64,000 bases of DNA, taken from NCBI GenBank assembly GCA_023386315.1, contig JAEWJZ010000004.1:68250-132249 (forward strand). Reading direction: 5' to 3'. Below the pieces are notes generated by a model. It was given only the letters and a program-made list of their open reading frames with translations. It was not told the DNA's origin and searched no databases. A program made the position numbers and the translations under genes. The DNA is from Bacillota bacterium (lineage in GTDB: Bacteria > Bacillota > Clostridia > Lachnospirales > Lachnospiraceae). Below are positions 48,961 through 58,052 of this stretch, in pieces (positions within the stretch are counted from its first letter, which is position 1; each line of letters begins with the position of its first letter).

Positions 48961-50637
48961 TTACTCAAAGTAAGCGTACTTAAATTCAACATCTGGTCCG
49001 AACGGATGATTAACCAGTCCTTTTACATTTGATTTAGTCAGTGTTGCTGACCCTCTGTGATACAAAGGAGCAACGATCACGTCTTCGTTAACCAGAAGCT
49101 TTTCTGCCTGCAGCAGCATATTCAGACGCTTCGCATCATCAGTCTCAACTTTTGCATCGTTAATCAGCTTATTGTAATTTTCGTTCTGATAGGAACCGCG
49201 GTAAGGAGTTCCATTGGTCCATAAATCCAGATAGGTCATGGCATCGTCATAATCTGCTCCCCATGCAGTGGAAGCAAACATGTAATTATCGTTGTCCATT
49301 AATTCATTTCTAGCCTGAACTGTCTTAGTATCTATTATAATATCAATTCCTAAATTCTTATTTAACTCACTCTGTATGTAAGTTGCAACTGCTTTTGTCA
49401 CAGAATCATCACGCACCAGAAGAGTCAGAGTCGGAACCTCACCCAGCTCTTTACATCCCTCTTCCCAATACTTTTTAGCCTCTTCCGCATTAAATGGGCA
49501 TAAATTTCCGTTAAGTTCACGGAACGTCTTACTTCCATCTCCATACATGCCTTCTGCAACAAGACCGTTGCTGGAAGAAGAACCATCTGCCAGGATCACC
49601 TTAGCCAGAGTATCACGGTCAATAGCTGCGGAAACAGCCTTACGGATGTTTTTGTTTTTCATAACCGGATTGCTTAAGGAAAACTGCAGATATTCCGTTC
49701 TGAACTCGCTTTCCGACTTGAATTCCGGGTCATTCTGGTAAGCCGCAACATTGGAAGAATCAAGTGCCACCTGGCTCAGCTCATTTGCCAGATAAGCATT
49801 TAAAGCTGCGGAGGCATCTTTCATAACTCTTACCTGTGCATTTTCAATCTTTACATTTGCTGCATCCCAGTAATTATCATTCTTTTTTAGGGTAACACCA
49901 ACAGCCGGATCATAACTGGTAATTACGTAAGGTCCGCAGTAAATCATATTATCTGCCCTTAAGCCATACTGGTCTCCTTTTGAGGTAACATATGCTTCAT
50001 TTAACGGGAAGAACTGGCAGAGAACGGTTAAACGTGCAAAATAAGGAGTAGGTGCTTTTATGGTCACCTGGAACGTCTTGTCGTCAACAGCTTTTACACC
50101 GACTTCATCCGCACCGACTTTCCCCTCATTATATTCAATTCCGTTAACAATATAATCTGTCATAATAAAGCTATAGCCGTTTGTGGCATCTGCGCTCATC
50201 TGTTTTAACCAGGAGAATACGAAATCACTGGCTGTTAAAGGAGTTCCGTCACTCCACTGCAGACCGTCTCTTAAGTGAAAGGTGTATGTAAGTTTGTCGT
50301 CTGAAATATCGTAGCTTTTTGCCAGTGCAGGCTGGGCCTCATTTTTTTCATCCAGGCGAAGCAGACCTTCAAATGCGTTGTTATTTACCATGGAAGACTG
50401 GCTGTCAGAAGCTGCCCACTGTACCAGCGTCTTGATTTCTGCGTTCGCATACACGCTAAGTACCTGATCACCAGCGGCCGGAGCCGTAGTATTGTCAGAA
50501 ACAGATTCACTTGCACCTGTACTTTGTGAAGATTCACCAGCAGTTGTGCCGCCGGTACCCCCGGTGAATGCACAACCAGAAAGAGCTCCAATTACCAGAC
50601 ACGCAGCAGTGCCTAAAGCTAATACTCTTTTTTTCAT
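48961..50637 (-). CDS. oppA: Oligopeptide ABC transporter, substrate-binding lipoprotein OppA
   Basis: This is the extracellular receptor of the importer. The 558 residues begin with a lipoprotein signal (MKKRVLALGTAACLVIGALS, then GC with C22 lipidated), a Ser/Thr-rich linker, and an SBP_bac_5 domain (TYTFHLRDGLQWSDGTPLTA typical). The closing segment VNEDVIVAPLYHRG is typical of peptide-binding members. It lies at the head of the opp operon with its own upstream region at 50638-50821. Confidence 0.94.
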   Translation of the reverse strand: MKKRVLALGTAACLVIGALSGCAFTGGTGGTTAGESSQSTGASESVSDNTTAPAAGDQVLSVYANAEIKTLVQWAASDSQSSMVNNNAFEGLLRLDEKNEAQPALAKSYDISDDKLTYTFHLRDGLQWSDGTPLTASDFVFSWLKQMSADATNGYSFIMTDYIVNGIEYNEGKVGADEVGVKAVDDKTFQVTIKAPTPYFARLTVLCQFFPLNEAYVTSKGDQYGLRADNMIYCGPYVITSYDPAVGVTLKKNDNYWDAANVKIENAQVRVMKDASAALNAYLANELSQVALDSSNVAAYQNDPEFKSESEFRTEYLQFSLSNPVMKNKNIRKAVSAAIDRDTLAKVILADGSSSSNGLVAEGMYGDGSKTFRELNGNLCPFNAEEAKKYWEEGCKELGEVPTLTLLVRDDSVTKAVATYIQSELNKNLGIDIIIDTKTVQARNELMDNDNYMFASTAWGADYDDAMTYLDLWTNGTPYRGSYQNENYNKLINDAKVETDDAKRLNMLLQAEKLLVNEDVIVAPLYHRGSATLTKSNVKGLVNHPFGPDVEFKYAYFE

Positions 50638-50821
50638 TTTTCCTCTCCTTTTTTATTACTTTTCTTGTTTCATCTTAATTTATAAGCATTTTACCTATAA
50701 AATTATTTAAATTATATAGATAAATGGTATTTATGTCAATATTTATTTTATTATTTTATCTTGTTTAAAATTGTTTCAATTCTTAACTAAAATACTTCTT
50801 TTAAAAAGTCTGAGCAGAAAA

Positions 50822-50863
50822 AAACCTTTACGGATTGGACTCTATTCCAATCCGTAAAGGTTT
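50822..50863 (-). terminator. Terminator after the fructan operon
   Basis: AAACCTTTACGGATTGGA and its exact complement form an 18-bp stem with a 6-base loop. It lies downstream of the GH32 gene at 50987. Two more inverted repeats sit between it and the stop: ACTATCTATTA/TAATAGATAGT (50874-50901) and AGCAGC/GCTGCT (50914-50936). I see no gene in 50638-50986. Confidence 0.8.
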
Positions 50864-50986
50864 AATAGTTTTTACTATCTATTAAATATCTAATAGATAG
50901 TATGGTATCTTATAGCAGCATCTATTAGAAGCTGCTCTCCGGGTGGTAAAAAAGAAGTGCTAAGAGTAAAACTCACTTTCCCGATA

Positions 50987-52357
50987 TCAGCTGATTTCAA
51001 ATAAAGAAACATTAAGGTGTCCTTTCCATTTGATCATGTCATAAGGGGTGTCCGGGAATACCACCATGGTAATCATATTAAGTCCCCCGTCTGCAAATAC
51101 CTCCAGGACAGACACATCAAAGATCACTTCAAGGTCCCAGTTTCCTTCCTTCAGCCGTTTTGCGACAGCTATGGAATATTCCGGTGTCATAAACTGTTCG
51201 TCAAACTCCCGATATCCGGCAATGGACCGATTCACTGTTATAGTATCTTCGGCCATTTCAATTTCCAGTCTTTGTCCTGCACTGTTTGACAGATAAAGTC
51301 TTCCAGCCCCCTCCCCTTTGATTTTTAAGCCAAAGGTTTCTGTCATCAGATGCACGCCGTTGCTGACCGGATAAGCCATATACCGGAACTTATCAAGACC
51401 TTCCGCATATCCAGCCAGCCTGTATCCATCCTTTGTTTCACAAATAGACAGTCTCCTGGCCAGAGTAGCCTGTCCGCAGAATTCATTGGTTGGAACCTTG
51501 GAAGCATATGCCCAATTCATAGCCCAGCTCATAAACAGCGGAGTATCATAATTCTGAAACGTTACGCCTGCATAATTATCAAAACCGCCATCCAGCCAAA
51601 GCACCTCTTTAGCAGGATACGTACAGATAAACCTGTCCCCGTCAAAGTCTCCAATAAAATACTGAGTCCTGCAGCGTTCTTCGTCCGCCCTGGTCATACT
51701 CACGATCAGAACCCAAAACACTTGATTTTCATGCCTGATCCGAAACAGATCCGGGCATTCCCATACACCTTTCCCATGGTTGCCTTCAGGGCCGAACTCT
51801 CCTGTTTTTTCCCATTTTTTCAGATCCTGTGAACTATAAAAATAAACCCGGTCCTGAGCAGCCAGTACCAAACTCCAGCAGCGGTGGACAGGATTCCAGA
51901 ACACCTTGGGATCTCTGAAATCAGGGATCCCTGGATTTTCAATAACAGGATTCAAATAAGACTTTTCAAAGTGCCCGCCCCCATCCACGCTGTATGCAAT
52001 GCTTTGCTGCTCCAGCCCGGTCTCATTGTTATGGCTGGTATAAACAGCAATGATGGGCGGATTATCCCTGGAACCGTAGCCAGAAGTGTTATACTTATCA
52101 TAAACACTGCTGCCGGAAAAAATATAACCCAGTTCATCAGGATACAGCGCTATAGAAAGATGCTCCCAATGCAGCAGATCCTTTGTTACTGCATGTCCCC
52201 AGTGCATTGGTCCCCAAACAGTATCGCTTGGATATTTCTGATAGCAGAAATGATAAGTCCCATTTATGTATACCATACCGTTAGGATCATTCATCCAGTT
52301 ATCGGTTGGCGTAAAATGAATTCTGGGGCGAAAATCTCTTATTCCTTTTGTGCTCAT
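50987..52357 (-). CDS. Glycoside hydrolase family 32 (sucrose/fructan hydrolase), copy A
   Basis: This enzyme hydrolyses beta-fructosides such as sucrose, sucrose phosphate or fructo-oligosaccharides. The 456 residues have the nucleophile D24 in NWMNDPNGMVY, the transition-state Asp in DFRDPKV (near 149) and the acid-base Glu in VWECPDLF (near 200), plus a C-terminal beta-sandwich. There is no signal peptide, so it is cytosolic. It is the second of two tandem GH32 copies, 35 bases after copy B, and is last in the operon. Confidence 0.93.
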   Translation of the reverse strand: MSTKGIRDFRPRIHFTPTDNWMNDPNGMVYINGTYHFCYQKYPSDTVWGPMHWGHAVTKDLLHWEHLSIALYPDELGYIFSGSSVYDKYNTSGYGSRDNPPIIAVYTSHNNETGLEQQSIAYSVDGGGHFEKSYLNPVIENPGIPDFRDPKVFWNPVHRCWSLVLAAQDRVYFYSSQDLKKWEKTGEFGPEGNHGKGVWECPDLFRIRHENQVFWVLIVSMTRADEERCRTQYFIGDFDGDRFICTYPAKEVLWLDGGFDNYAGVTFQNYDTPLFMSWAMNWAYASKVPTNEFCGQATLARRLSICETKDGYRLAGYAEGLDKFRYMAYPVSNGVHLMTETFGLKIKGEGAGRLYLSNSAGQRLEIEMAEDTITVNRSIAGYREFDEQFMTPEYSIAVAKRLKEGNWDLEVIFDVSVLEVFADGGLNMITMVVFPDTPYDMIKWKGHLNVSLFEIS

Positions 52358-52392
52358 GGCGTTCCTTCCTTTTTCAGTTTATTAACTATTTG

Positions 52393-53763
52393 CTACTTAA
52401 GCTGATAAATCTCCGCAGCCAAATCTCCCTGTATGGAAATTTTTTTATAGGGAACATCCGGGTACACCGTCATAGATGCAGTTTCCAATCCTTTGTCTGC
52501 AAATACTTCCAGATAGGATACATCAAATAAAAGTTCCATATCAACAGTTCCGTCCAAAAGACGTTTTGCTTCTCCTACAGAATGAAGCCTGTCATAAAAA
52601 ATCTCCGAAAAATCACCGGTTCCAGCCCGGGACCGGTCAATTCTGATACTCTCTTGTCCTATTTCCACAACCAGCTCCTGCTTCTTTTCATTGGATAATA
52701 TGATCTTACCGGACTGCCCCTGTACCTTCAATCCAAAGCATTCACTGATCAGCGAATCCCCGTCAGCAATGGGATAAGAAACCGCACGCAGAGGATCCAG
52801 ACCAAAGGGTTTTGCTGCCAGCCGATATCCCCTGTCCGTCCTAATCAGTGAAAGTTCTCTGGCAACAGTCATCAATCCTGCAAATTCTCCGGTAGGCACC
52901 AGGTTTGCATATTCCGGACTGACTCCCCAGCCCAAATAGATGGGTTTGTCATAATTGTGAAATGTAACCCCAGCATAATTATCAAAGCCAAAATCCAGCC
53001 AGAGAGGTTCCTTTTCCTGCCCCGTGACCCGGAATGTATCTCCGTCAAACGCTCCCACAAAATACTGAATGTTAGCACAGCTTTTTCCCGGAAGGGCCGT
53101 CATGCTGACCAACAGCACCCACTTTTCCCCTTCTTCTGTCTGAAGAGGAAACAGATCTGTACATTCCCATGTGCTTCCCACCAGATCCTCTTCTCTTCCG
53201 AACTCACCTGTTTTTTCCCAGCGCTTCAAGTCCCGGGAGGCATAAATATAGGCACAGTCTTTGGCCGCCAGAATCATGCTCCAACAATTTTTCTTTCTGT
53301 TCCAGAATACCTTGGGATCTCTGAAATCTGTGAGACCGGGATTCTCAATAACAGGATTGCCATAATATTTTTCAAAATGAAATCCTCCATCCAGACTGTA
53401 AGCAATGCATTGGCACTCATGTCTGCCTTCGGCACGATGGCTGGTGTACATGGCTACCACAGGAATGTTTCCGTCCTTTCCAAAGCCAGATGTATTTTCT
53501 TTATCGTAAGCCATGCTTCCCGAAAATATATATCCCAGTTCATCCGGATGCAGGGCAGTTGGATGATGCTCCCAATGCAGAAGATCCCTGCTCACAGCAT
53601 GTCCCCAATGCATAGGACCCCAGACGGGCTTTTCCGGATGATACTGGTAATAAAGATGCCAATGTCCATCCATGTATACCATTCCATTGGGATCATTACT
53701 CCAGTTTTTTGGCGGTGTAAAATGTACCTTTGGCCTAAAATTACGTACACCCTTTGTGCTCAT
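52393..53763 (-). CDS. Glycoside hydrolase family 32 (sucrose/fructan hydrolase), copy B
   Basis: This has the same length (456 residues) and start (MSTKGVRNFRPKVHFTPPKN) as copy A and is its tandem paralogue. The nucleophile D24 (NWSNDPNGMVY) and DFRDPKV are intact. Two active-site neighbours differ: the residue before NDPNG is Ser rather than Met, and the acid-base motif is WECTDLF rather than ECP. Such changes in GH32 affect substrate preference, which suggests the two copies divided their substrates. A hairpin at 53791-53824 separates it from the binding-protein gene. Confidence 0.92.
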   Translation of the reverse strand: MSTKGVRNFRPKVHFTPPKNWSNDPNGMVYMDGHWHLYYQYHPEKPVWGPMHWGHAVSRDLLHWEHHPTALHPDELGYIFSGSMAYDKENTSGFGKDGNIPVVAMYTSHRAEGRHECQCIAYSLDGGFHFEKYYGNPVIENPGLTDFRDPKVFWNRKKNCWSMILAAKDCAYIYASRDLKRWEKTGEFGREEDLVGSTWECTDLFPLQTEEGEKWVLLVSMTALPGKSCANIQYFVGAFDGDTFRVTGQEKEPLWLDFGFDNYAGVTFHNYDKPIYLGWGVSPEYANLVPTGEFAGLMTVARELSLIRTDRGYRLAAKPFGLDPLRAVSYPIADGDSLISECFGLKVQGQSGKIILSNEKKQELVVEIGQESIRIDRSRAGTGDFSEIFYDRLHSVGEAKRLLDGTVDMELLFDVSYLEVFADKGLETASMTVYPDVPYKKISIQGDLAAEIYQLK

Positions 53764-53790
53764 ATCTTATCCTCCTGGCAATATAGCAGA

Positions 53791-53824
53791 GGCTGCCGTA
53801 CAGCCTGTTCCGTGTGTGGCAGCC
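53791..53824 (-). repeat. Hairpin between sugar-binding protein and GH32 genes
   Basis: GGCTGCC (53791-53797) pairs with GGCAGCC (53818-53824) around a 20-base loop, directly downstream of the binding-protein stop. With no T-run it is likely an mRNA-stabilising hairpin that favours the binding-protein message. Confidence 0.55.
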
Positions 53825-53835
53825 CAGTTATTTTA

Positions 53836-55614
53836 TTATTTTTTTACAGCATTTTTCGCTCTGTCTACAGCACCCTGGTAAATATCGACAATGTCTTTAA
53901 CTCCCGCCGATTCCAGCTCGTTTTTATAGCTTGACCAGCTCGCATCATCTACGCCTTCAGTCACCCATTTCGCTATGTATCGGTCTACAATGTTGGAAAC
54001 TGTGGGCTGAACCTGTGCCAGCCTTGTGATCTCATCGGTTGTCATCATTACCTTTGGAATTGTCTCATATTCCTTCAGAATGTCCTCTTTGCCATTAACC
54101 AGCTGATATTCATAAAGCTTCACAGCATCAAACGTATATTTTACAACCGAGTCATAATAACTGTCTAATACTGCCATTGGCGTACGGGCAATCGTAGTGT
54201 TGGCACGCTGCTGACCAAAATCTGTCCATGGGTCCTGAGTAATGATATGTCCATTGTCATCCAAAGGTGTTTCCATAATACCCTGGTTATTTTTCACGTA
54301 ATTGTACCCCATGGCTCCCCAGTTGGTCTGGATGGAAATCTCCGGGCTGCCGTAGATGTAGTCATAAAATCTTGCTATCAGGTGCGGAAATTTGCAGTCA
54401 GTTGTAATAGCCCCGATTGAGGAATCCTGCATTTCCGAGTGATTCAGTGCAAAGCCGATCTTTCCTGCTTCTCCCTCTAATCTTGGAAGGGGAACATATT
54501 CATCATGTACATCCAGATTCACGATTTCCTGATCTGCCCAAACACCGAAAGAACCGATTCTCGCTGCATCTTCTTTAATCAGGGAGCTCTTAAATGCTGC
54601 ACTTTCCGCATTTTCAAAAGAACCATTCCATAACAATCCTTCTTTATAAAGCATATTAAAAAATTCAGCCGTCCTCTTAATGGATTCATCCATGGCAGTA
54701 AAGGTCACTTTGCCATCAATAATTCTTAAATGATCCGCATACGGATTACCACCGCAGTAAGAATCTGCATTTCCGAAGGCACCGGTAAATCTATAGAACA
54801 GGTTATAAGAGCCGAACCCGTCCTGGTTGTGCTGTCCAAACCAGCTTGCCATTGGAATCTCATCGGCTTTTCCGTTTCCATTTAAATCACCGCCGTCGCG
54901 GAATGCTTTCAGACAGTCTACCCATTCATCTACGGTTGCAGGAACTTCTTTTCCCACCTTGTCCAGCCAGGTCTTGTTGATCAGAAATGGTCCGGGTGTC
55001 AGGATCAGACCCTTCATCTGCTCGATCCAGGGAAAGCCGTACATATGTCCGTCAGGACTCTGTACCTCCATCATGTACGAAGGGTTGTCATCCAGAATTT
55101 TCTTTAAGTTAGGCATATAATCCTTTACAATGGTTTCTGTTGGAAGGAAAATATTCTGATCTGCATATTGAGCTACCGTAGTACCGGACTGAGAACCTTC
55201 AAAATTCCAGAACACATCAGGCAGTTCATTGCCGGCAGTCAGCATTAAGTTGATTTTTTCTCCTGCATTTTCAGGCGGAATGGTTGTCCACTCAAAGGAT
55301 ACCCCTGTGTCCTCCGCCCACTTTTTAACCATTTCAATTTCTTCAGGCTTTGTAACACGCTGGGCATCTCCAACATTTAATACTTTGATTTTGCCGTACT
55401 TTTCTTCAAATTTGGCTGGGTCCTTAACAATAGGAAGAGATCCATCCAATTGGATAATACCTGCATTCACTGCTTCCTGCTCTTCTGCTGTCAATTCCAC
55501 TGCTCCCTTTCCTGCGTCGGCTATATTGCTGCTGCCTTTGGAGCCGCCGCACCCGGAAAGCAAAGATGCAGCCATTGTCATAGACAGAATGCCAGCCACT
55601 AAATTTTTTCTCAT
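53836..55614 (-). CDS. Sugar ABC transporter, substrate-binding lipoprotein (LplA-type)
   Basis: This is the extracellular receptor for the sugar importer. The 592 residues have a lipoprotein signal (MRKNLVAGILSMTMAASLLS, then GC with C22) and the long SBP architecture of the LplA/YtcQ group (DLNGNGKADEIPM, LYKEGLLWNGSFENA). Such proteins bind complex oligosaccharides. The two GH32 genes behind it suggest fructo-oligosaccharides, an inference. It is the third gene of the operon after two permeases. Confidence 0.9.
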   Translation of the reverse strand: MRKNLVAGILSMTMAASLLSGCGGSKGSSNIADAGKGAVELTAEEQEAVNAGIIQLDGSLPIVKDPAKFEEKYGKIKVLNVGDAQRVTKPEEIEMVKKWAEDTGVSFEWTTIPPENAGEKINLMLTAGNELPDVFWNFEGSQSGTTVAQYADQNIFLPTETIVKDYMPNLKKILDDNPSYMMEVQSPDGHMYGFPWIEQMKGLILTPGPFLINKTWLDKVGKEVPATVDEWVDCLKAFRDGGDLNGNGKADEIPMASWFGQHNQDGFGSYNLFYRFTGAFGNADSYCGGNPYADHLRIIDGKVTFTAMDESIKRTAEFFNMLYKEGLLWNGSFENAESAAFKSSLIKEDAARIGSFGVWADQEIVNLDVHDEYVPLPRLEGEAGKIGFALNHSEMQDSSIGAITTDCKFPHLIARFYDYIYGSPEISIQTNWGAMGYNYVKNNQGIMETPLDDNGHIITQDPWTDFGQQRANTTIARTPMAVLDSYYDSVVKYTFDAVKLYEYQLVNGKEDILKEYETIPKVMMTTDEITRLAQVQPTVSNIVDRYIAKWVTEGVDDASWSSYKNELESAGVKDIVDIYQGAVDRAKNAVKK

Positions 55615-55665
55615 AATGATTCCTCCTTATAAAATAATATTTATCATATTTTATAACGTGTACCA

Positions 55666-56565
55666 TCAGCCTTTTACCGCACCAATGGTAACGCCCTTTG
55701 CAAAATATTTCTGCAGAAATGGGTACACAGCCAGCAATGGAAATGCTGAAACAACAACGATACAATACTTTAGCTGCTCAGCGAGCTTTTGCTTTGCCAC
55801 CAGCTCTGCTGCAGAGGCCCCCACATTTCCAGCCTGGTTCATCAACACCAAATTCCTTAACACAACCTGCAATGGCATCTTATTTTCATCTCCCAAAAAC
55901 ATCAGAGCATTAAAAAACTGATTCCACATGGCAGTTGCATAGAACAGTGTGATAACTGCGATGATCGTCTTGGAAAGAGGAAGGGCTATCCTGAAAAAGA
56001 ATTCAAAATCACTACATCCATCCAGTTTTGCTGCTTCTAAAAGCTCCATTGGAATTCCGCTTTCAAAGAAGGAACGGCATACGATGAGATTATAGGCCGA
56101 CACAGCCATCGGAAGCACCATTGCCCAGATGGTATTGTAGATTTTCAGCTGAGATATTGTCAGATATAATGGAATGATACCTCCGCTGAAGAACATAGTA
56201 AATGTAAACAGGAACATCAGGACCCGGTTTCCTGCCAGGTCCTTTCTGGACAGCGCATATCCAGCAGGAATAGTAGAAATGAGAGATACTGCGGTACCAA
56301 CCACCGTGTATTTAATGGTGTTCCAATATCCGCTCCAGATCGGTGCATAGCTCAATGTTTTCCTGTATCCGTCCAAATACAGAGATTCTGGAAATAGAAG
56401 CAGTTTACCGGAATTGACTATAACCGGATCAGTGAAGGAAGCAAGAAGCACGTAATACAAGGGATAAACAATAGCAGCACATACGATTAGCATCACAGTC
56501 ACATTTATTGCTACAAATAGTCTGTCACCCGCTGTTAACTTCATCTTTTTTCTTTTTTTATTCAT
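55666..56565 (-). CDS. Sugar ABC transporter permease (LplC/YtcP-type)
   Basis: This membrane subunit of the importer has 299 residues from the ATG at 56565, which has GAAGGAGAAGGAAGG upstream; the longer frame to 56643 overlaps the previous gene. It has six helices and the EAA loop MELLEAAKLDGCSDFEFFFRI, and ends LAVYPFLQKYFAKGVTIGAV, the usual C-terminus of this family. Confidence 0.92.
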   Translation of the reverse strand: MNKKRKKMKLTAGDRLFVAINVTVMLIVCAAIVYPLYYVLLASFTDPVIVNSGKLLLFPESLYLDGYRKTLSYAPIWSGYWNTIKYTVVGTAVSLISTIPAGYALSRKDLAGNRVLMFLFTFTMFFSGGIIPLYLTISQLKIYNTIWAMVLPMAVSAYNLIVCRSFFESGIPMELLEAAKLDGCSDFEFFFRIALPLSKTIIAVITLFYATAMWNQFFNALMFLGDENKMPLQVVLRNLVLMNQAGNVGASAAELVAKQKLAEQLKYCIVVVSAFPLLAVYPFLQKYFAKGVTIGAVKG

Positions 56566-56581
56566 CCTTCCTTCTCCTTCC

Positions 56582-57541
56582 TTAGAAAATACTGATATCA
56601 CTGGTTTTCTTGGAAATAAAGTTTGCAACCAACAGGATAGCAAAATTTACTATAGCATTAAACAATCCTACTGCAGTAGCAAAACTGTACTGTGCACTTT
56701 TCAAACCAACCTTGTACACATAGGTCGAAATCAATTCGCTTACCACTGTATTGGTACCATTCTGCATCAGGAACGCCTTTTCATAACCTACATTCATGAT
56801 ATTTCCTACTGTCAGGATCAGCATCAAAATAACCGTGGGCATAATAAGGGGGATATCAATATACAATATCCTTTGAAATTTAGAAGCCCCATCAATAATT
56901 GCTGCCTCATAGTAGTCAGGACTGATTCCAAGCAAAGCTGCAATAAATATGATGGCATTAAACCCCATAGTCTGCCAGATATTTGATCCGATGAACAAAG
57001 TACGAAACCAATCAGCAGAGCTGGTAAACAGAATTTCCTGCCCTCCGGCACCTCTGATCAAGTTATTAACCAGACCATTTGCCGAAAACAGTACGGTAAT
57101 GATACTTACCACAACTACGTTAGACATAAAGTAAGGTGCATAAGAGATTGTCTGAATCGCTTTTCTTGCTCCGCTTTGAGTAATCTGATTCAGTAAAAGC
57201 GCAAATACGATAGGTATGGGAAATGCGATCACCAGGCTTAGCAGGCTGATGACAACCGTATTCTTAATTGCAGTCATGGCAATGCTGGTGCTGAAAAACG
57301 TCTGAAAGTGTTTTAACAGAGGCATCGCCCAAGGGCTATTGAGAATTCCCACTCTAGGCTTAAAATCTTTAAAGGCGATAATCAGCCCATACATGGGATA
57401 GTAAGCAAACACCAGGAGCCAAATTACGGCAGGGATTAAAAGTATGTATAGCTGCCAACAGGCCAACGCTCTCCGCAGGTTCCCTTTAAAATCCTTCTTG
57501 CTTTTCAGCATGAAATTTGTTTCTTTACGATTTTTACTCAT
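56582..57541 (-). CDS. Sugar ABC transporter permease (LplB/YtcO-type)
   Basis: This is the first gene of the sugar importer operon, a 319-residue permease with six helices, starting with a basic cytoplasmic end and then LYILLIPAVIWLLVFAYYPM, as in LplB. The EAA loop reads YEAAIIDGASKFQRILYIDI. AGGAGG lies 12 bases before the ATG. The operon promoter and LacI-type operator are 110-160 bases upstream. No ATPase gene is present, as is common for this group, which shares an MsmK-type ATPase encoded elsewhere. Confidence 0.92.
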   Translation of the reverse strand: MSKNRKETNFMLKSKKDFKGNLRRALACWQLYILLIPAVIWLLVFAYYPMYGLIIAFKDFKPRVGILNSPWAMPLLKHFQTFFSTSIAMTAIKNTVVISLLSLVIAFPIPIVFALLLNQITQSGARKAIQTISYAPYFMSNVVVVSIITVLFSANGLVNNLIRGAGGQEILFTSSADWFRTLFIGSNIWQTMGFNAIIFIAALLGISPDYYEAAIIDGASKFQRILYIDIPLIMPTVILMLILTVGNIMNVGYEKAFLMQNGTNTVVSELISTYVYKVGLKSAQYSFATAVGLFNAIVNFAILLVANFISKKTSDISIF

Positions 57542-57649
57542 AATTAATTTTTCCTCCTTCCCTTTACGGAACTAACAATGAATAGCGGATTTCTTCCTAA
57601 GCAATTTGTACATGTCCTTTATATCGCGCTATTATTTGTGATATATCTT

Positions 57650-57703
57650 ATATGAAACCCGTTCCATATTTTGAATTATAGTTTAATATGCACAAAATAT
57701 CAA
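57650..57703 (-). promoter_or_regulatory. Promoter and LacI operator of the fructan operon
   Basis: On the minus strand TTGATA (57698-57703) and TATAAT (57675-57680) are 17 bases apart. A near-perfect palindrome, ATATGAAACCCGTTCCATAT (57650-57669), lies just after the -10 and overlaps the transcription start. Its central C/G and A/T-rich arms fit a LacI-family operator for the regulator encoded at 58053. Confidence 0.75.
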
Positions 57704-57931
57704 TATATCCATATAATAAAAATTATTTTTATATATTAACCACAATTTTTATCCATACAATTTGTGAACTTTTACAGTTTCTCGTCATATTTTTTTGCAT
57801 TTTAACTTTTTTACCTATCCTTTTTACACCATCTTATTATGCTATAGCTCCGTTTTGTATTCTTACAGCGCGGTTATGTTCCACATTCTTGTTCCACACA
57901 TTCAATTATTAGTTCTAAAATCGCATGACAA

Positions 57932-57977
57932 AACCGCCCCACGAAGAAACTTGATTGTTGATTCTTCATGGGACGGT
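57932..57977 (-). terminator. Terminator after the LacI gene
   Basis: AACCGCCCCACGAAGAA pairs with TTCTTCATGGGACGGT-type sequence (about 13 of 17 pairs) downstream of the LacI stop. The rest of the 57542-58052 gap is the promoter region described and otherwise holds nothing I recognise. Confidence 0.65.
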
Positions 57978-58052
57978 CTCATTATATGAAAACGGTATAC
58001 TTGGCTATCCAGAGTATGCCGCCATACTTTCTATTTTATTTTTCTAGTCAGC

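Noticed and set aside
56566..56643. N-terminal extension of the sugar permease
   Set aside because: It overlaps the previous permease gene and has no ribosome site; 56565 has a strong one.
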